DNA from: Rhodoferax sp.
Lineage (GTDB): Bacteria > Pseudomonadota > Gammaproteobacteria > Burkholderiales > Burkholderiaceae_C
Length of the DNA: 64,000 nucleotides
Direction: 5' to 3'
Assembly (NCBI GenBank): GCA_003133245.1
Contig: PKWM01000021.1
Location: 1-64,000 of the forward strand
Part shown: piece after piece, positions 28,342 to 38,200 of the stretch
How positions within the stretch are numbered: the stretch's first letter is position 1
How the letters are laid out: each line of letters opens with the position of its first letter
Position numbers and translations under genes: made by a program
Notes under the pieces: model-generated
Told to the model about the DNA's origin: nothing
The model's input: the letters and a program-made list of their open reading frames with translations, nothing else
Databases searched by the model: none

Positions 28342-30351
28342 ATGAGTCAAACCCTTGTCGCTTCAACGCTGCTTGTCGTGCCTTTGGCACCGCTGGCGGG
28401 CTCGGCTCTGGCTGGCATTTTTGGCACCAAACTGGGTGGCAACTGGATCGGTCGGCGCTTGTCGCATACAGTCACCATCCTGGCGGTCTTGCTGTCTTTT
28501 ATTCTGTCGGCAATGACGCTCAAGAGCGTGGCACTTGACGGAGCCCACTTCAATGAAACTATCTACACCTGGATGGTGGTGGGCGGCCTCAAAATGGAAA
28601 TTGGTTTCCTGATTGACAGCCTGAGCGCCATGATGATGACCGTGGTGACTTTCGTCTCCTTGATGGTGCACATTTACACCATTGGCTATATGGAGGAGGA
28701 CGAGGGTTACAACCGGTTCTTCTCCTACATCTCGTTGTTTACCTTCTCCATGCTGATGCTTGTGATGAGCAACAATATGCTCCAGTTGTTCTTTGGCTGG
28801 GAAGCAGTCGGTTTGATGTCGTATCTGCTGATCGGCTTCTGGTTCAACCGACCGACCGCAATTTTTGCCAGCATGAAGGCCTTTCTGGTCAATCGGGTCG
28901 GAGATTTCGGCTTCCTGCTGGGCATCGGCTTGATCGTCGCTTTTGCCGGTACCCTTAATTACAGTGAGGTCTTCGCGCGTGCCCCTGAACTCGCCAAGTT
29001 GAGTTTTCCGGGCACCGACTGGATGCTGGTCACTGTCATCTGCATCTGCTTGTTCATTGGCGCCATGGGCAAGTCAGCCCAGTTTCCGCTGCACGTCTGG
29101 TTGCCCGATTCCATGGAAGGCCCGACTCCCATCTCGGCGTTGATTCACGCGGCGACCATGGTGACGGCCGGTATTTTCATGGTGGCCCGCATGTCACCCT
29201 TGTTTGAGCTCAGCGATACGGCTCTGAATTTCGTCATGATCATCGGTTCGATCACCGCCTTGTTCATGGGGTTGCTCGGTGTAATGCAGAACGATATCAA
29301 GCGTGTGGTGGCCTACTCGACCCTGTCGCAACTCGGCTATATGACGGTCGCGCTCGGGGCCTCGGCTTATTCAGTGGCGGTGTTTCACCTGATGACGCAC
29401 GCCTTTTTCAAGGCGCTTTTATTCCTGGCGGCGGGTTCTGTCATTATGGCGATGCACCATAACCAGGATATACGGTGGATGGGCGGCTTGCGCAAGTACA
29501 TGCCGATCACCTGGATTACCACGCTGCTGGGTTCACTCGCACTGATAGGCGCGCCCTTGTTTGCTGGTTTTTATTCCAAGGACAGCATTATCGAGGTCGT
29601 GCGTGAAAGCCATTTGCCAGCCGCCGGATTCGCTTCTTTTGCCCTGCTGGCGGGTGTTTTTATAACTGCTTTTTATACCTTTCGGGTGTACTTTCTGGTG
29701 TTCCACGGCAAGGAGCGCTACGACCAAAACCCAGAGGCGCACCATGACGCGCATCATGACCAGCACAAGCATGCGCCCCAGGAATCGCCGTGGGTCGTGA
29801 CCGTGCCGCTGATCCTATTGGCGATTCCGTCGGTGCTGATTGGCTACATGACGATCGGGCCGATGCTGTTTAGCGACTTCTTCAAAGGCGCTATTTTCAT
29901 CAACGCCGAGCAACATTCTGCGGTAGAAGAACTGGCCAAGGCGTTTCACGGGCCGCTGCAAATGGCTTCGCACTCATTTACAACCTTGCCGTTCTGGCTG
30001 GCGCTGGCGGGTGTGGCAGCGGCCTATTACATGTACATGGTCAACCTGGCTTTGCCGGCGGCGATCAAGGCACGGGTCGAGCCGATCTACACCCTGCTTG
30101 AGAACAAGTATTACCTTGACTGGTTCAATGAAAACATTCTGGCTCGTGGTACTCGAGCTTTGGGTACCGTGTTGTGGAAGGGTGGCGACGAGGCCCTGAT
30201 TGACGGTGTGTTGGTGAATGGTTCCTGGAAAGGGGTGGCCTGGGTGGCGGGTCTGGTGCGCCGGGTTCAGTCGGGCTATCTGTACCACTATGCCTTGGCC
30301 ATGATCATGGGCATTTTTGTGCTGATGACGTATTTTGTATGGCTGAAATAA
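28342..30351 (+). CDS. nuoL: NADH-quinone oxidoreductase subunit L
   Basis: Distal antiporter-like proton-pumping subunit, 669 residues. It has the core WEAVGLMSYLLIGFW, the lysine/histidine helices (MGKSAQFPLHVWLPDSMEGPTP) and a C-terminal amphipathic lateral helix. A cytoplasm- or periplasm-facing loop around residue 470-485 is very His-rich (HHDAHHDQHKH), which I regard as a lineage-typical insert. Confidence 0.96.
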   Translation: MSQTLVASTLLVVPLAPLAGSALAGIFGTKLGGNWIGRRLSHTVTILAVLLSFILSAMTLKSVALDGAHFNETIYTWMVVGGLKMEIGFLIDSLSAMMMTVVTFVSLMVHIYTIGYMEEDEGYNRFFSYISLFTFSMLMLVMSNNMLQLFFGWEAVGLMSYLLIGFWFNRPTAIFASMKAFLVNRVGDFGFLLGIGLIVAFAGTLNYSEVFARAPELAKLSFPGTDWMLVTVICICLFIGAMGKSAQFPLHVWLPDSMEGPTPISALIHAATMVTAGIFMVARMSPLFELSDTALNFVMIIGSITALFMGLLGVMQNDIKRVVAYSTLSQLGYMTVALGASAYSVAVFHLMTHAFFKALLFLAAGSVIMAMHHNQDIRWMGGLRKYMPITWITTLLGSLALIGAPLFAGFYSKDSIIEVVRESHLPAAGFASFALLAGVFITAFYTFRVYFLVFHGKERYDQNPEAHHDAHHDQHKHAPQESPWVVTVPLILLAIPSVLIGYMTIGPMLFSDFFKGAIFINAEQHSAVEELAKAFHGPLQMASHSFTTLPFWLALAGVAAAYYMYMVNLALPAAIKARVEPIYTLLENKYYLDWFNENILARGTRALGTVLWKGGDEALIDGVLVNGSWKGVAWVAGLVRRVQSGYLYHYALAMIMGIFVLMTYFVWLK

Positions 30352-30388
30352 TGACTTTGCGGGACCGAGCGCAGTTAGGAAATAAAAA

Positions 30389-31864
30389 ATGGGTTTGTTG
30401 AGCCTGGCTATTTGGACGCCAATTATTTTTGGTGTCGTGCTGTTGGCATTCGGCCGCGATGATCAGGCACGCACGGTGCGCTGGGTCGCGTTGATCGGTG
30501 CCATTGTGAGTTTTTTGGTTACATTGCCGCTCTATTTCGGCTTCAAACTCGGCACCGCTGCCATGCAGTTTGTCGAGAACGTACCCTGGATCGAACGCTT
30601 CAACGTCAACTATCACCTTGGTGTGGATGGCATTTCACTCTGGTTTGTTTTGTTGACGTCGTTCATCAACGTAGTGGTGGTGATTGCAGGTTGGGAAGTC
30701 ATTACGCGACGCGTCAATCAGTACATGGCTGCTTTCCTCATTCTGAGTGGTTTGCAGATCGGCGTTTTCAGTGCGCTCGACGGCATGCTTTTTTATGTTT
30801 TCTTTGAAGCCACGCTGGTGCCGATGTACCTGATCATTGGCATCTGGGGCGGCCCCAACAAGATTTACGCAGCCTTCAAGTTCTTTTTGTACACTTTGCT
30901 CGGTTCACTGTTGATGCTGATCGCGCTGATTTTTCTGTACACCAAATCAGGGGGTAGTTTCGAGCTGTCCACCTGGCATCTGCTTCCTTTGGCGGGCAGG
31001 ACGCAGACGCTGTTATTTTTTGCTTTTCTGGCGGCCTTTGCCGTCAAGGTCCCGATGTGGCCGGTGCATACATGGTTACCCGATGTCCACGTCGAGGCTC
31101 CCACGGGTGGTTCAGCCGTGCTGGCGGCCATTATGCTCAAACTTGGCGCTTACGGTTTCCTGCGCTTTACCCTGCCGATTGCGCCTGATGCCGCACACGA
31201 GTGGGCCTGGTTGATGATCGCCTTGTCACTGATTGCCGTGGTTTATGTTGGGTTGGTGGCACTGGTTCAGCGCGACATGAAAAAATTGGTGGCCTACGCC
31301 TCGGTTGCCCACATGGGTTTTGTCACCTTGGGTTTCTTTATCTTCAATGATTTGGGGATGGCCGGTGGCCTGGTGCAAATGATTGCGCACGGGTTTGTGG
31401 CGGGTGCCATGTTCCTGGTGATTGGCGTGCTGTATGACCGTGTCCACTCGCGTGAAATCGCCAGTTACGGCGGCGTCGTCAACACCATGCCCAAGTTCAC
31501 CGCCTTTGCCCTGCTCTTTGCCATGGCCAATTGCGGCCTGCCCGGCACCGCTGGTTTTGTCGGCGAGTGGATGGTTGTTTTGGGGGCTATCAAAGTTAAT
31601 TTCTGGTTTGGTTTTGCGGCCGCCAGCTCATTGATTTTTGGTGCGGCCTATACCTTGTGGATGGTCAAGCGTGTCTATTTCGGTCCGGTTGCCAATGACA
31701 AAGTGAAAGCCTTGACTGACATCAATAGTCGTGAGTTTGTGATGCTCTCGCTGCTGGCAGTGGCCGTGTTGTTCTTGGGGCTCTATCCGAAGCCGTTTAC
31801 TGATGTCATGGATGCGTCTGTGACGGAGTTGCTTAAACACGTCGCATTGTCCAAGCTGGTTTGA
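30389..31864 (+). CDS. nuoM: NADH-quinone oxidoreductase subunit M
   Basis: Antiporter-like proton-pumping subunit, 491 residues with about 14 helices. It has the conserved EATLVPMYLIIGIWGG and FAVKVPMWPVHTWLPDVHVEAPTGGS segments holding the pump glutamate and lysine. It lies 37 nt after nuoL. Confidence 0.96.
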   Translation: MGLLSLAIWTPIIFGVVLLAFGRDDQARTVRWVALIGAIVSFLVTLPLYFGFKLGTAAMQFVENVPWIERFNVNYHLGVDGISLWFVLLTSFINVVVVIAGWEVITRRVNQYMAAFLILSGLQIGVFSALDGMLFYVFFEATLVPMYLIIGIWGGPNKIYAAFKFFLYTLLGSLLMLIALIFLYTKSGGSFELSTWHLLPLAGRTQTLLFFAFLAAFAVKVPMWPVHTWLPDVHVEAPTGGSAVLAAIMLKLGAYGFLRFTLPIAPDAAHEWAWLMIALSLIAVVYVGLVALVQRDMKKLVAYASVAHMGFVTLGFFIFNDLGMAGGLVQMIAHGFVAGAMFLVIGVLYDRVHSREIASYGGVVNTMPKFTAFALLFAMANCGLPGTAGFVGEWMVVLGAIKVNFWFGFAAASSLIFGAAYTLWMVKRVYFGPVANDKVKALTDINSREFVMLSLLAVAVLFLGLYPKPFTDVMDASVTELLKHVALSKLV

Positions 31865-31902
31865 TCCGGCTGCATTGACCAAATTGAATGAAGAGATAAA
31901 CA

Positions 31903-33396
31903 ATGATCGATAAACTCAGCTGGATCTCGGTTTACCCCGAAATCATCCTGGCGCTTATGGCGTGTGTTTTGACGCTGGCCGATCTCGGTTTCAAGAGCCC
32001 ACGCCGCACCTCGACCTATTTACTCACCCTGCTGACCTTGGCGGTGGTGGCGGCGCTGCAGGCGCTTGATGCCAGTGCCGGCGCAACTGTTTATGGCTTT
32101 GGAAATATGGTGGTGAGCGACCCGATGGGCAACTGGCTGGCCTGCTTCGCCACGCTCGCGGTGATGGTGACCTTGGTTTATGGCCGACCCTACGCCGCTG
32201 AGCGCGGCATGCTGCGCGGTGGCGAGCTGTTTTCCTTGAGCATGTTTGCGCTGCTTGGCATCAGCATCATGATTTCGGGCAATAATTTTCTGGTCATCTA
32301 TCTCGGGCTTGAATTGCTGACCTTGTCGAGCTACGCGCTGGTGGCCTTGCGCCGTGACGATGCTACAGCCACTGAAGCGGCCATGAAATATTTTGTTTTG
32401 GGTGCCATGGCTTCGGGTTTTTTGTTGTACGGTTTGTCAATGATTTACGGTGCCACCGGTTCGCTTGACATCACGGCTGTCTTTAAAGCGATCAACTCCG
32501 GGCAGATCAACCATCAGGTCTTGATTTTTGGCTTGGTGTTTGTGGTGGCGGGTCTGGCCTTCAAACTCGGAGCCGTGCCCTTTCACATGTGGATTCCTGA
32601 CGTCTATCAGGGTGCACCCACGGCGGTGACGCTGCTCATTGGCGGGGCCACCAAGCTGGCGGCGTTTGCCATTTGCATTCGTTTGTTGGTGGAAGCGATG
32701 TTGCCGCTGGCGATCGACTGGCAGCAGATGTTGATGCTGCTTTCGATCGGTTCCTTGTTTATTGGCAATCTGGCCGCTGTGGCGCAGACCAATCTCAAAC
32801 GCATGCTGGCCTATTCAACCATTTCCCATATGGGTTTTGTGTTGGTTGGCTTGATGTCGGGCGTGGTTGGCGGCGATGTGCACTATGCCGCCAACGCCTA
32901 CAGTTCGGCGATGTTTTATGCCATCACTTATGTTCTCACGACGCTGGGCAGTTTTGGCGTCATCATGTTGCTTTCTCGTGACGGCTTCGAGAGCGAAGAG
33001 ATCACTGATTTTGCAGGTTTGAACGAGCGCAGCCCACTCTATGCCGGTGTCATGGCCGTTTGCCTGTTCTCGTTGGCCGGCATTCCGCCGATGGTCGGTT
33101 TTTACGCCAAGCTTGCCGTGCTACAGGCGCTGGTGGCTTCGGGTCGCGGCGTTGATATTGGCCTGGCCGTGTTCGCCGTCATGATGTCGTTGATTGGTGC
33201 TTTCTATTACCTGCGCGTGGTCAAGGTGATGTATTTTGACAAGCCCAAGGGCAGCAACGACGGTGTCGTATCGGCCCCGCTGGATGTGCGCGCGGTGCTA
33301 TCACTCAATGGCGGCTTGCTGTTGTTGCTGGGCTTGTTGCCGGGTGGCCTGATGGCCTTGTGTGCCAATGCCATCGTGCAGATGCTGGGCACCTGA
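31903..33396 (+). CDS. nuoN: NADH-quinone oxidoreductase subunit N
   Basis: Third antiporter-like subunit, 497 residues, with the YLGLELLTLSSYALVAL and LAFKLGAVPFHMWIPDVYQGAPT motifs. It is the last gene of the operon; a 100-bp palindrome begins one base after its TGA stop (33394-33396). Confidence 0.96.
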   Translation: MIDKLSWISVYPEIILALMACVLTLADLGFKSPRRTSTYLLTLLTLAVVAALQALDASAGATVYGFGNMVVSDPMGNWLACFATLAVMVTLVYGRPYAAERGMLRGGELFSLSMFALLGISIMISGNNFLVIYLGLELLTLSSYALVALRRDDATATEAAMKYFVLGAMASGFLLYGLSMIYGATGSLDITAVFKAINSGQINHQVLIFGLVFVVAGLAFKLGAVPFHMWIPDVYQGAPTAVTLLIGGATKLAAFAICIRLLVEAMLPLAIDWQQMLMLLSIGSLFIGNLAAVAQTNLKRMLAYSTISHMGFVLVGLMSGVVGGDVHYAANAYSSAMFYAITYVLTTLGSFGVIMLLSRDGFESEEITDFAGLNERSPLYAGVMAVCLFSLAGIPPMVGFYAKLAVLQALVASGRGVDIGLAVFAVMMSLIGAFYYLRVVKVMYFDKPKGSNDGVVSAPLDVRAVLSLNGGLLLLLGLLPGGLMALCANAIVQMLGT

Positions 33397-33397
33397 T

Positions 33398-33497
33398 TGG
33401 CTAAACTGACGGGTGCGCTGCGTTGTTGCAAATCGTTTGTGTGGTCGAGCCACGCGGCACGCTTTGCGCCTGGCATCGCATCCCGCCAGTTCAGCCA
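33398..33497. repeat. 100-bp imperfect palindrome directly after nuoN
   Basis: The outer arms TGGCTAAACTGACGGGTGCG (33398-33417) and its near-complement ending CCAGTTCAGCCA (33478-33497) match except at three or four positions. Inner pairing continues to a GTGG-tcgag-CCAC tip (33441-33453). The transcript would fold into one long hairpin, without a T tract. It may protect or end the nuo mRNA. Confidence 0.75.
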
Positions 33498-33503
33498 GTA
33501 CGT

Positions 33504-33656
33504 GTCTAAACCTTGTTGTTATTTCATTTCCAAATCATTCATGTCTAGGCGTCGAGCTGCGGGCAGTGCTATTGCTTGTCCTTTGCTGCCTGTCGGCATC
33601 GACGGAGGACAAGGCGAGACAACAACGACAGGGATGATTTGGAAATGGAATTAGAC
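33504..33656. repeat. 153-bp nested palindrome upstream of the NUDIX gene
   Basis: Terminal GTCTAA (33504-33509) / TTAGAC (33651-33656), a 14-bp perfect arm CATTTCCAAATCAT (33525-33538 / 33634-33647), CTTGTCCT (33575-33582) / AGGACAAG (33606-33613), and a GTCG-gcat-CGAC tip (33592-33603). Together with the preceding palindrome it fills the 272-bp nuoN-NUDIX gap; short open frames across it are by-products. Confidence 0.7.
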
Positions 33657-33668
33657 GCATAGGCGGTT

Positions 33669-34274
33669 ATGGCAGACTCTGATCTTCGCGAAGTCAAACT
33701 CGGCAGTAGGGAGCTGTTCAAAGGTCACTTTCTGCACGCGTTTTGCGATCAGGTCAAACTCCCTGACGGTGCCACCAGCGCGCGTGAATATATCGTGCAC
33801 CCCGGGGCAGTCATGATCGTTGCCCTGCTGGGTGACGCCGTCGGCGAGGTGCAAGTTGTGCTGGAGCGTCAATTTCGCTATCCGCTCGGTCAGGTCATGA
33901 TTGAGTTTCCAGCGGGCAAGCTTGAGCCTGCAGAAGACAGTCAACGCTGCGCGCAGCGTGAACTGCTTGAAGAAACTGGCTACCAGGCAACCCAGTGGGC
34001 GCGCGCAGGTCAGTTGCACCCGGCGATTGCCTATTCCACCGAGTTCATCGACATCTGGTTCGCGCGCGGTTTGACTCTAGGCCAGCGTCAACTCGATCAA
34101 GGTGAGTTTCTCGATGTCTTTACCGCCAGCTCAACCGAGTTGCTGCAATGGTGCCGCGACGGGCAGGTGACAGATGGCAAAACCCTGACAGCTGCGCTGT
34201 GGTTGCAAAATGTTTTAATGGGCGCATGGGCATTGAATTGGCAAACTTCTGTGGCGGCAGATGCTCCCCGATAA
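33669..34274 (+). CDS. NUDIX hydrolase (ADP-ribose pyrophosphatase type)
   Basis: Hydrolyses a nucleoside diphosphate linked to another moiety, probably ADP-ribose or ADP-sugars. The protein has 201 residues with a complete Nudix box starting at GKLEPAE and continuing to RELLEETGY, plus the ADPRase-like features FRYPLGQVMIEFPAGK upstream and a TPEFIDIWFA-type strand downstream. The tyrosine at the last box position is a mild deviation from the usual aliphatic residue. Confidence 0.9.
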   Translation: MADSDLREVKLGSRELFKGHFLHAFCDQVKLPDGATSAREYIVHPGAVMIVALLGDAVGEVQVVLERQFRYPLGQVMIEFPAGKLEPAEDSQRCAQRELLEETGYQATQWARAGQLHPAIAYSTEFIDIWFARGLTLGQRQLDQGEFLDVFTASSTELLQWCRDGQVTDGKTLTAALWLQNVLMGAWALNWQTSVAADAPR

Positions 34275-34281
34275 TGGCAGC

Positions 34282-34731
34282 ATGAAAGTTCTCGATCTTC
34301 AGTGTGGCGAGCAGCATCGGTTTGAAGGCTGGTTTGGGTCCGAGGACGATTTTTTGGACCAATGCGAGCGTGGTCTGGTTGAATGCCCGATCTGTGGTAA
34401 TGCGTCGATCAGCAAGCGTTTGAGTGCGCCGCGCCTCAATCTTGGGAACGCCCGCGCTGACCCGCCTGTTGTGTCGGAACTTCTGGCATTGCCTGAACCA
34501 GCGCAGGCGCTACAGGCCGCCTGGCTGGCAGCGGCACGTAAAATTGTGGCCGCTACCGATGATGTGGGAACCCGGTTTGCCGAGGAAGCACGCAAGATTC
34601 ATTACGGTGAAGCCAAAGAGCGCGGTATCCGTGGCCAGGCCTCGCGCGCCGAGACTGAGGCTTTGATCGAGGAGGGTATCGCGGTGCTGCCCTTGTTGCT
34701 GCCCGAGGCGCTCAAGGGTCAGTTGCAGTAG
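34282..34731 (+). CDS. DUF1178 family protein
   Basis: Protein of 149 residues of unknown function. The N-terminal zinc-ribbon-like segment (VLDLQCGEQHRFEGWFGSEDDFLDQ, then CPICG about residue 37) is diagnostic of DUF1178, and a C-terminal RFAEEARKIHYGEAKERGIRGQAS block is conserved. The start at 34282 lies 7 nt after the NUDIX stop, so the two genes are likely co-transcribed. Confidence 0.88.
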   Translation: MKVLDLQCGEQHRFEGWFGSEDDFLDQCERGLVECPICGNASISKRLSAPRLNLGNARADPPVVSELLALPEPAQALQAAWLAAARKIVAATDDVGTRFAEEARKIHYGEAKERGIRGQASRAETEALIEEGIAVLPLLLPEALKGQLQ

Positions 34732-34764
34732 CGTTCAGTGGCGGTCTTGCACTTCAGATTGAGC

Positions 34765-35144
34765 GCCATTGGCTGTGGCATCGAACCGGGTTGTAGCGTT
34801 TGATGGGTATGTATTCGTTTTCATTTTTGGCCCCACTCACTCTCCCCGCTCTCTCCCGCCCCGCCGGGCGGAAGAGAGGGCTAACAGCCATATTTGGCCG
34901 CGTCTTAAAACAAAGGAAGTACACGCGCGGCGGTGCGTTGCGACCAGTTAATCAAATTATTCCCTTTTCCAACGTGCTTATCGAGCGGGTACTTCTTTGC
35001 TTTAAACACACGCCAAAATATGGCTGTTAGCTCCCTTTCCCGCCCGGCGGGGCGGGAGAGGGTTGGGGTGAGAGTGGGGCCAAAATGAAAACGGAAAAAA
35101 GCGCATCATCACCTACAACGCAATTCGATGCAACAACCGATGCC
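34765..35144. repeat. Large imperfect palindrome (about 380 bp) between the DUF1178 gene and gdhB
   Basis: The two halves are near reverse complements around a centre at about 34955. Matching blocks include GCATCGAA, GTTGTAG, CGTTTTCATTTT, GGCCCCACTC, a 21-bp block CTCTCCCGCC...GGGCGG, GCTAACAGCCATATTT, CAAAG and AAGTAC. Each half also carries its own CCCGCC/GGCGGG hairpin. No transposase or credible ORF is inside. It occupies most of the 500-bp gap; the rest (34732-34764, 35145-35231) shows nothing recognisable beyond the gdhB leader. Confidence 0.8.
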
Positions 35145-35231
35145 GTACGTGGATGCGTGAAGTGGAGGTCTAAATCCTCTAGTGCTGCGGCCTAGAATCC
35201 GACAGTATCCACAAGATCAACCGGAGATTCC

Positions 35232-38200
35232 ATGAACACTCCTGCGCTTGCTGCGCTGCTTTCCTATACCCGGGAACACGCAGGCTCCGCCGCCAACCAG
35301 TTTGCTGACTTTGTTGCAGCTTATTTCGAGAACACCGACCCGGATGAGATCCAGGCGCGCGATCCCGCCACACTGTTTGCCATCGCCAATGCGCACTGGC
35401 GCTTGCTGGAGGCCTCGGGTCAAACGCAAAACGTCCAGATTCGCGTCTTCAACCCAAGCCTGGCAGAAGATGGTTTTGTGAGCGAGCACACGGTAGTTCA
35501 AATCGTCCATGACGACTTGCCTTTTCTGGTGGATTCGGTCACCATGGCGGTGAACCGATTGAACCGCACGGCGCACTGGATCGTGCACCCGCTCATGCTG
35601 GTGCAGCGTGATGCGCAAGGCCGTTTGCAGAAGACCACCAGCGCCACCCTTGGCAATGAAAAATCGGACTCGATCAAGTCACTCATTCTGGTCGAGTGTG
35701 ATCGTCTGGTGAGCGCCTCTGAACGCACCGAACTGGCTGCAGACCTGGCGCGCGTGCTTGCTGACGTGCGCGCCGTGGTGCAGGACTGGCGTGCCATGCT
35801 GGAGCGCTTGCAGGCTGTGGCTGCGGCGACGGCGCGCAGCCCACTGCGCAAGGTCAATCAGCAAGAGGGCATTGATTTTTTACACTGGCTTGAAGACCAG
35901 CACTTCACCTTCCTGGGTGCGCGCGACTACCGCCTGGAACGTGCCGGGGAGCGCGTCAAGCTGATGGCGATTCCCGAGTCGGGTCTGGGCATATTGCGCG
36001 GCCTGGTGCAAACACCCACCAGTGAGCTGCCCGCATCCGCTGTGGCGCTGCTCGATTCGGATCAACTGGTGCTGGTCACCAAAGCCATGACGCGCGCCAC
36101 TGTGCACCGCCCCTCGTGGCTGGATTACATTGCCGTCAAGCGGTTTGATGAAACTGGCCAAGTGGTCGGCGAAACCTGTTTTCTGGGCTTGTACACCTCG
36201 AGCGCTTACTCGGCCCATGTTGGCGATATTCCGCAAGTGCGTCGGCGTGTCGCCCAGGTTATCGCCACTGCCGGCGTGCTGCCTGACAGCCATGCCGCCA
36301 AATCGCTGCAATCCATTCTGGACGCTTATCCGCGCGACGAATTGTTTCAGATTGACGCTGCTACGCTCACCGAACATGCCATCGGCATCCTGCGCTTGCA
36401 AGAGCGCCAGCGCACCCGCGTGTTCCTGCGCCGCGACCCGTTTGGGCGTTTCACCTCGGCACAGGTGTTTGTGCCGCGAGAACGCTTCAACACCGAGCTG
36501 CGCGTGAAGATCGGCCAGCAGCTTTGCGACGCGCTCAATGGCCAGTCGCTCGAATTCACCCCCACGCTCACCGACAGCCCACAGGCACGCATTCACTACT
36601 TGGTGCGAGCCAAGGATGAAGCGCCGCAAAACGTTGATCTGGGCGCACTCGAAGCGCGCATCGCCCGGTTGGCGCAGCGTTGGGAGGACGATTGCACGGC
36701 TGAGTTGCTACACGTCCACGGTGAAGGTCAGGGCCTGCTGTTGGCGCAGCGTTTTGCCGATGCTTTCTCAACCTCCTACCGGGAAGACTTTTCGGCCCAG
36801 GTGGCGGCTGAAGATGTCCAGGTGCTCTGCGCCTTGACGCCGAGCTCAAAGCTGGCGGTCAAGCTCTACCGTCCGCTCGGCGGCGGTCCTGGTCTGCTGC
36901 GATTCAAGATTTACAACACCACCAAGGTGGCCTTGTCCGACTCGCTGCCGGTGCTCGAGCGCATGGGCGCACGTGTGCTCGACGAGCAACCCTACCGCGT
37001 TGGCACTGGCGTCAGCGGCAACGCGGCTGAAGAATTCTGGATTCACGATCTGGGTTTGCAATTGCCCAGCAATACCAAGCTCGCGCTGGTCAAGTCGCGT
37101 TTTGAGAACTTGTTTGTTCAGGCCTGGAAGGGTGAGGTTGACAGTGATGATCTCAACAAACTTGTGCTTGTCACCACACTCGATGCCCACGCCATTGTGA
37201 TCCTGCGTGCTTACACCCGCTACTTCAGGCAACTCGGATTTGCCTTTAGCCAGAGTTACATTGAGGCCACACTCAACAAAAATCCCTTAATCACGCAAAC
37301 CATCAGCGATCTCTTCGAGACCCGTTTTGATCCGGCTCGTGAGCTCGGTCGCAGCGCGGCGCAGCAAGCGTTGGGCCAGCGCATGGAGGCCCAGCTCGGC
37401 GGCGTCGCCAGTCTGGACGAGGACCGCATCCTGCGCCAGTTCTACGCCAGCGTGCTGGCCACACTGCGCACCAATGCCTGGCAAACCACAGCCAGCGGCG
37501 AGCGCAAGCCCTACCTCAGCCTCAAGCTCGACCCGCACCAATTGCCGGGCGTGCCTGAGCCCAAACCCCTGTTTGAAATCTGGGTTTATTCGCCGCGCGT
37601 TGAAGCGCTGCACTTGCGCAACGGCAAGGTGGCACGCGGCGGCATCCGCTGGTCTGATCGACCGGAAGATTTTCGTACCGAGATCCTGGGCCTGGCCAAA
37701 GCGCAGCAAGTCAAAAACACAGTGATCGTGCCGGTTGGCTCCAAGGGTGGCTTTGTTCTGAAAAAAGCGCCACCGGCAACTGAACGCGAGGCTTACATGG
37801 CCGAGGGGATTGCCTGTTACAAGCTGCTGCTCTCGGGCCTGCTGGACCTGACTGACAACCTGGTGCACGGTGCCGTGGTGCCGCCGCCTCAGGTGGTTCG
37901 GCACGACCCGGATGACCCCTATCTGGTGGTTGCCGCTGACAAGGGTACCGCCACTTTTTCAGATATTGCCAACAGCGTATCAAAGGCTTATGGCTATTGG
38001 CTGGGCGACGCTTTTGCTTCCGGTGGTTCAGTCGGGTACGACCACAAAAAAATGGGCATCACGGCGCGCGGTGCCTGGGAGTCAGCCAAGCGGCATTTCC
38101 GCGCGCTCTCCATCGACATCCAGACGACACCGTTCAGCGTGGTCGGCATTGGCGATATGTCGGGGGATGTTTTTGGCAACGGCGTGCTGCTGTCCGAACA

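Noticed and set aside
29740..29790. His-rich loop in nuoL as a possible metal-binding novelty
   Set aside because: Similar His-rich inserts occur in betaproteobacterial NuoL proteins as far as I recall, so it is likely lineage-typical.
33397..33654. Short ORFs of 74-85 codons between nuoN and the NUDIX gene
   Set aside because: They run through two palindromes and encode no recognisable protein; the structure explains the sequence better.
34769..35030. Short ORFs of 60-76 codons upstream of gdhB
   Set aside because: Located inside the 380-bp palindrome, without SD or domain similarity.
34765..35144. Possible CRISPR array or insertion sequence in the palindromic gap
   Set aside because: The repeats are a single inverted pair, not regularly spaced direct repeats, and no transposase frame is present.
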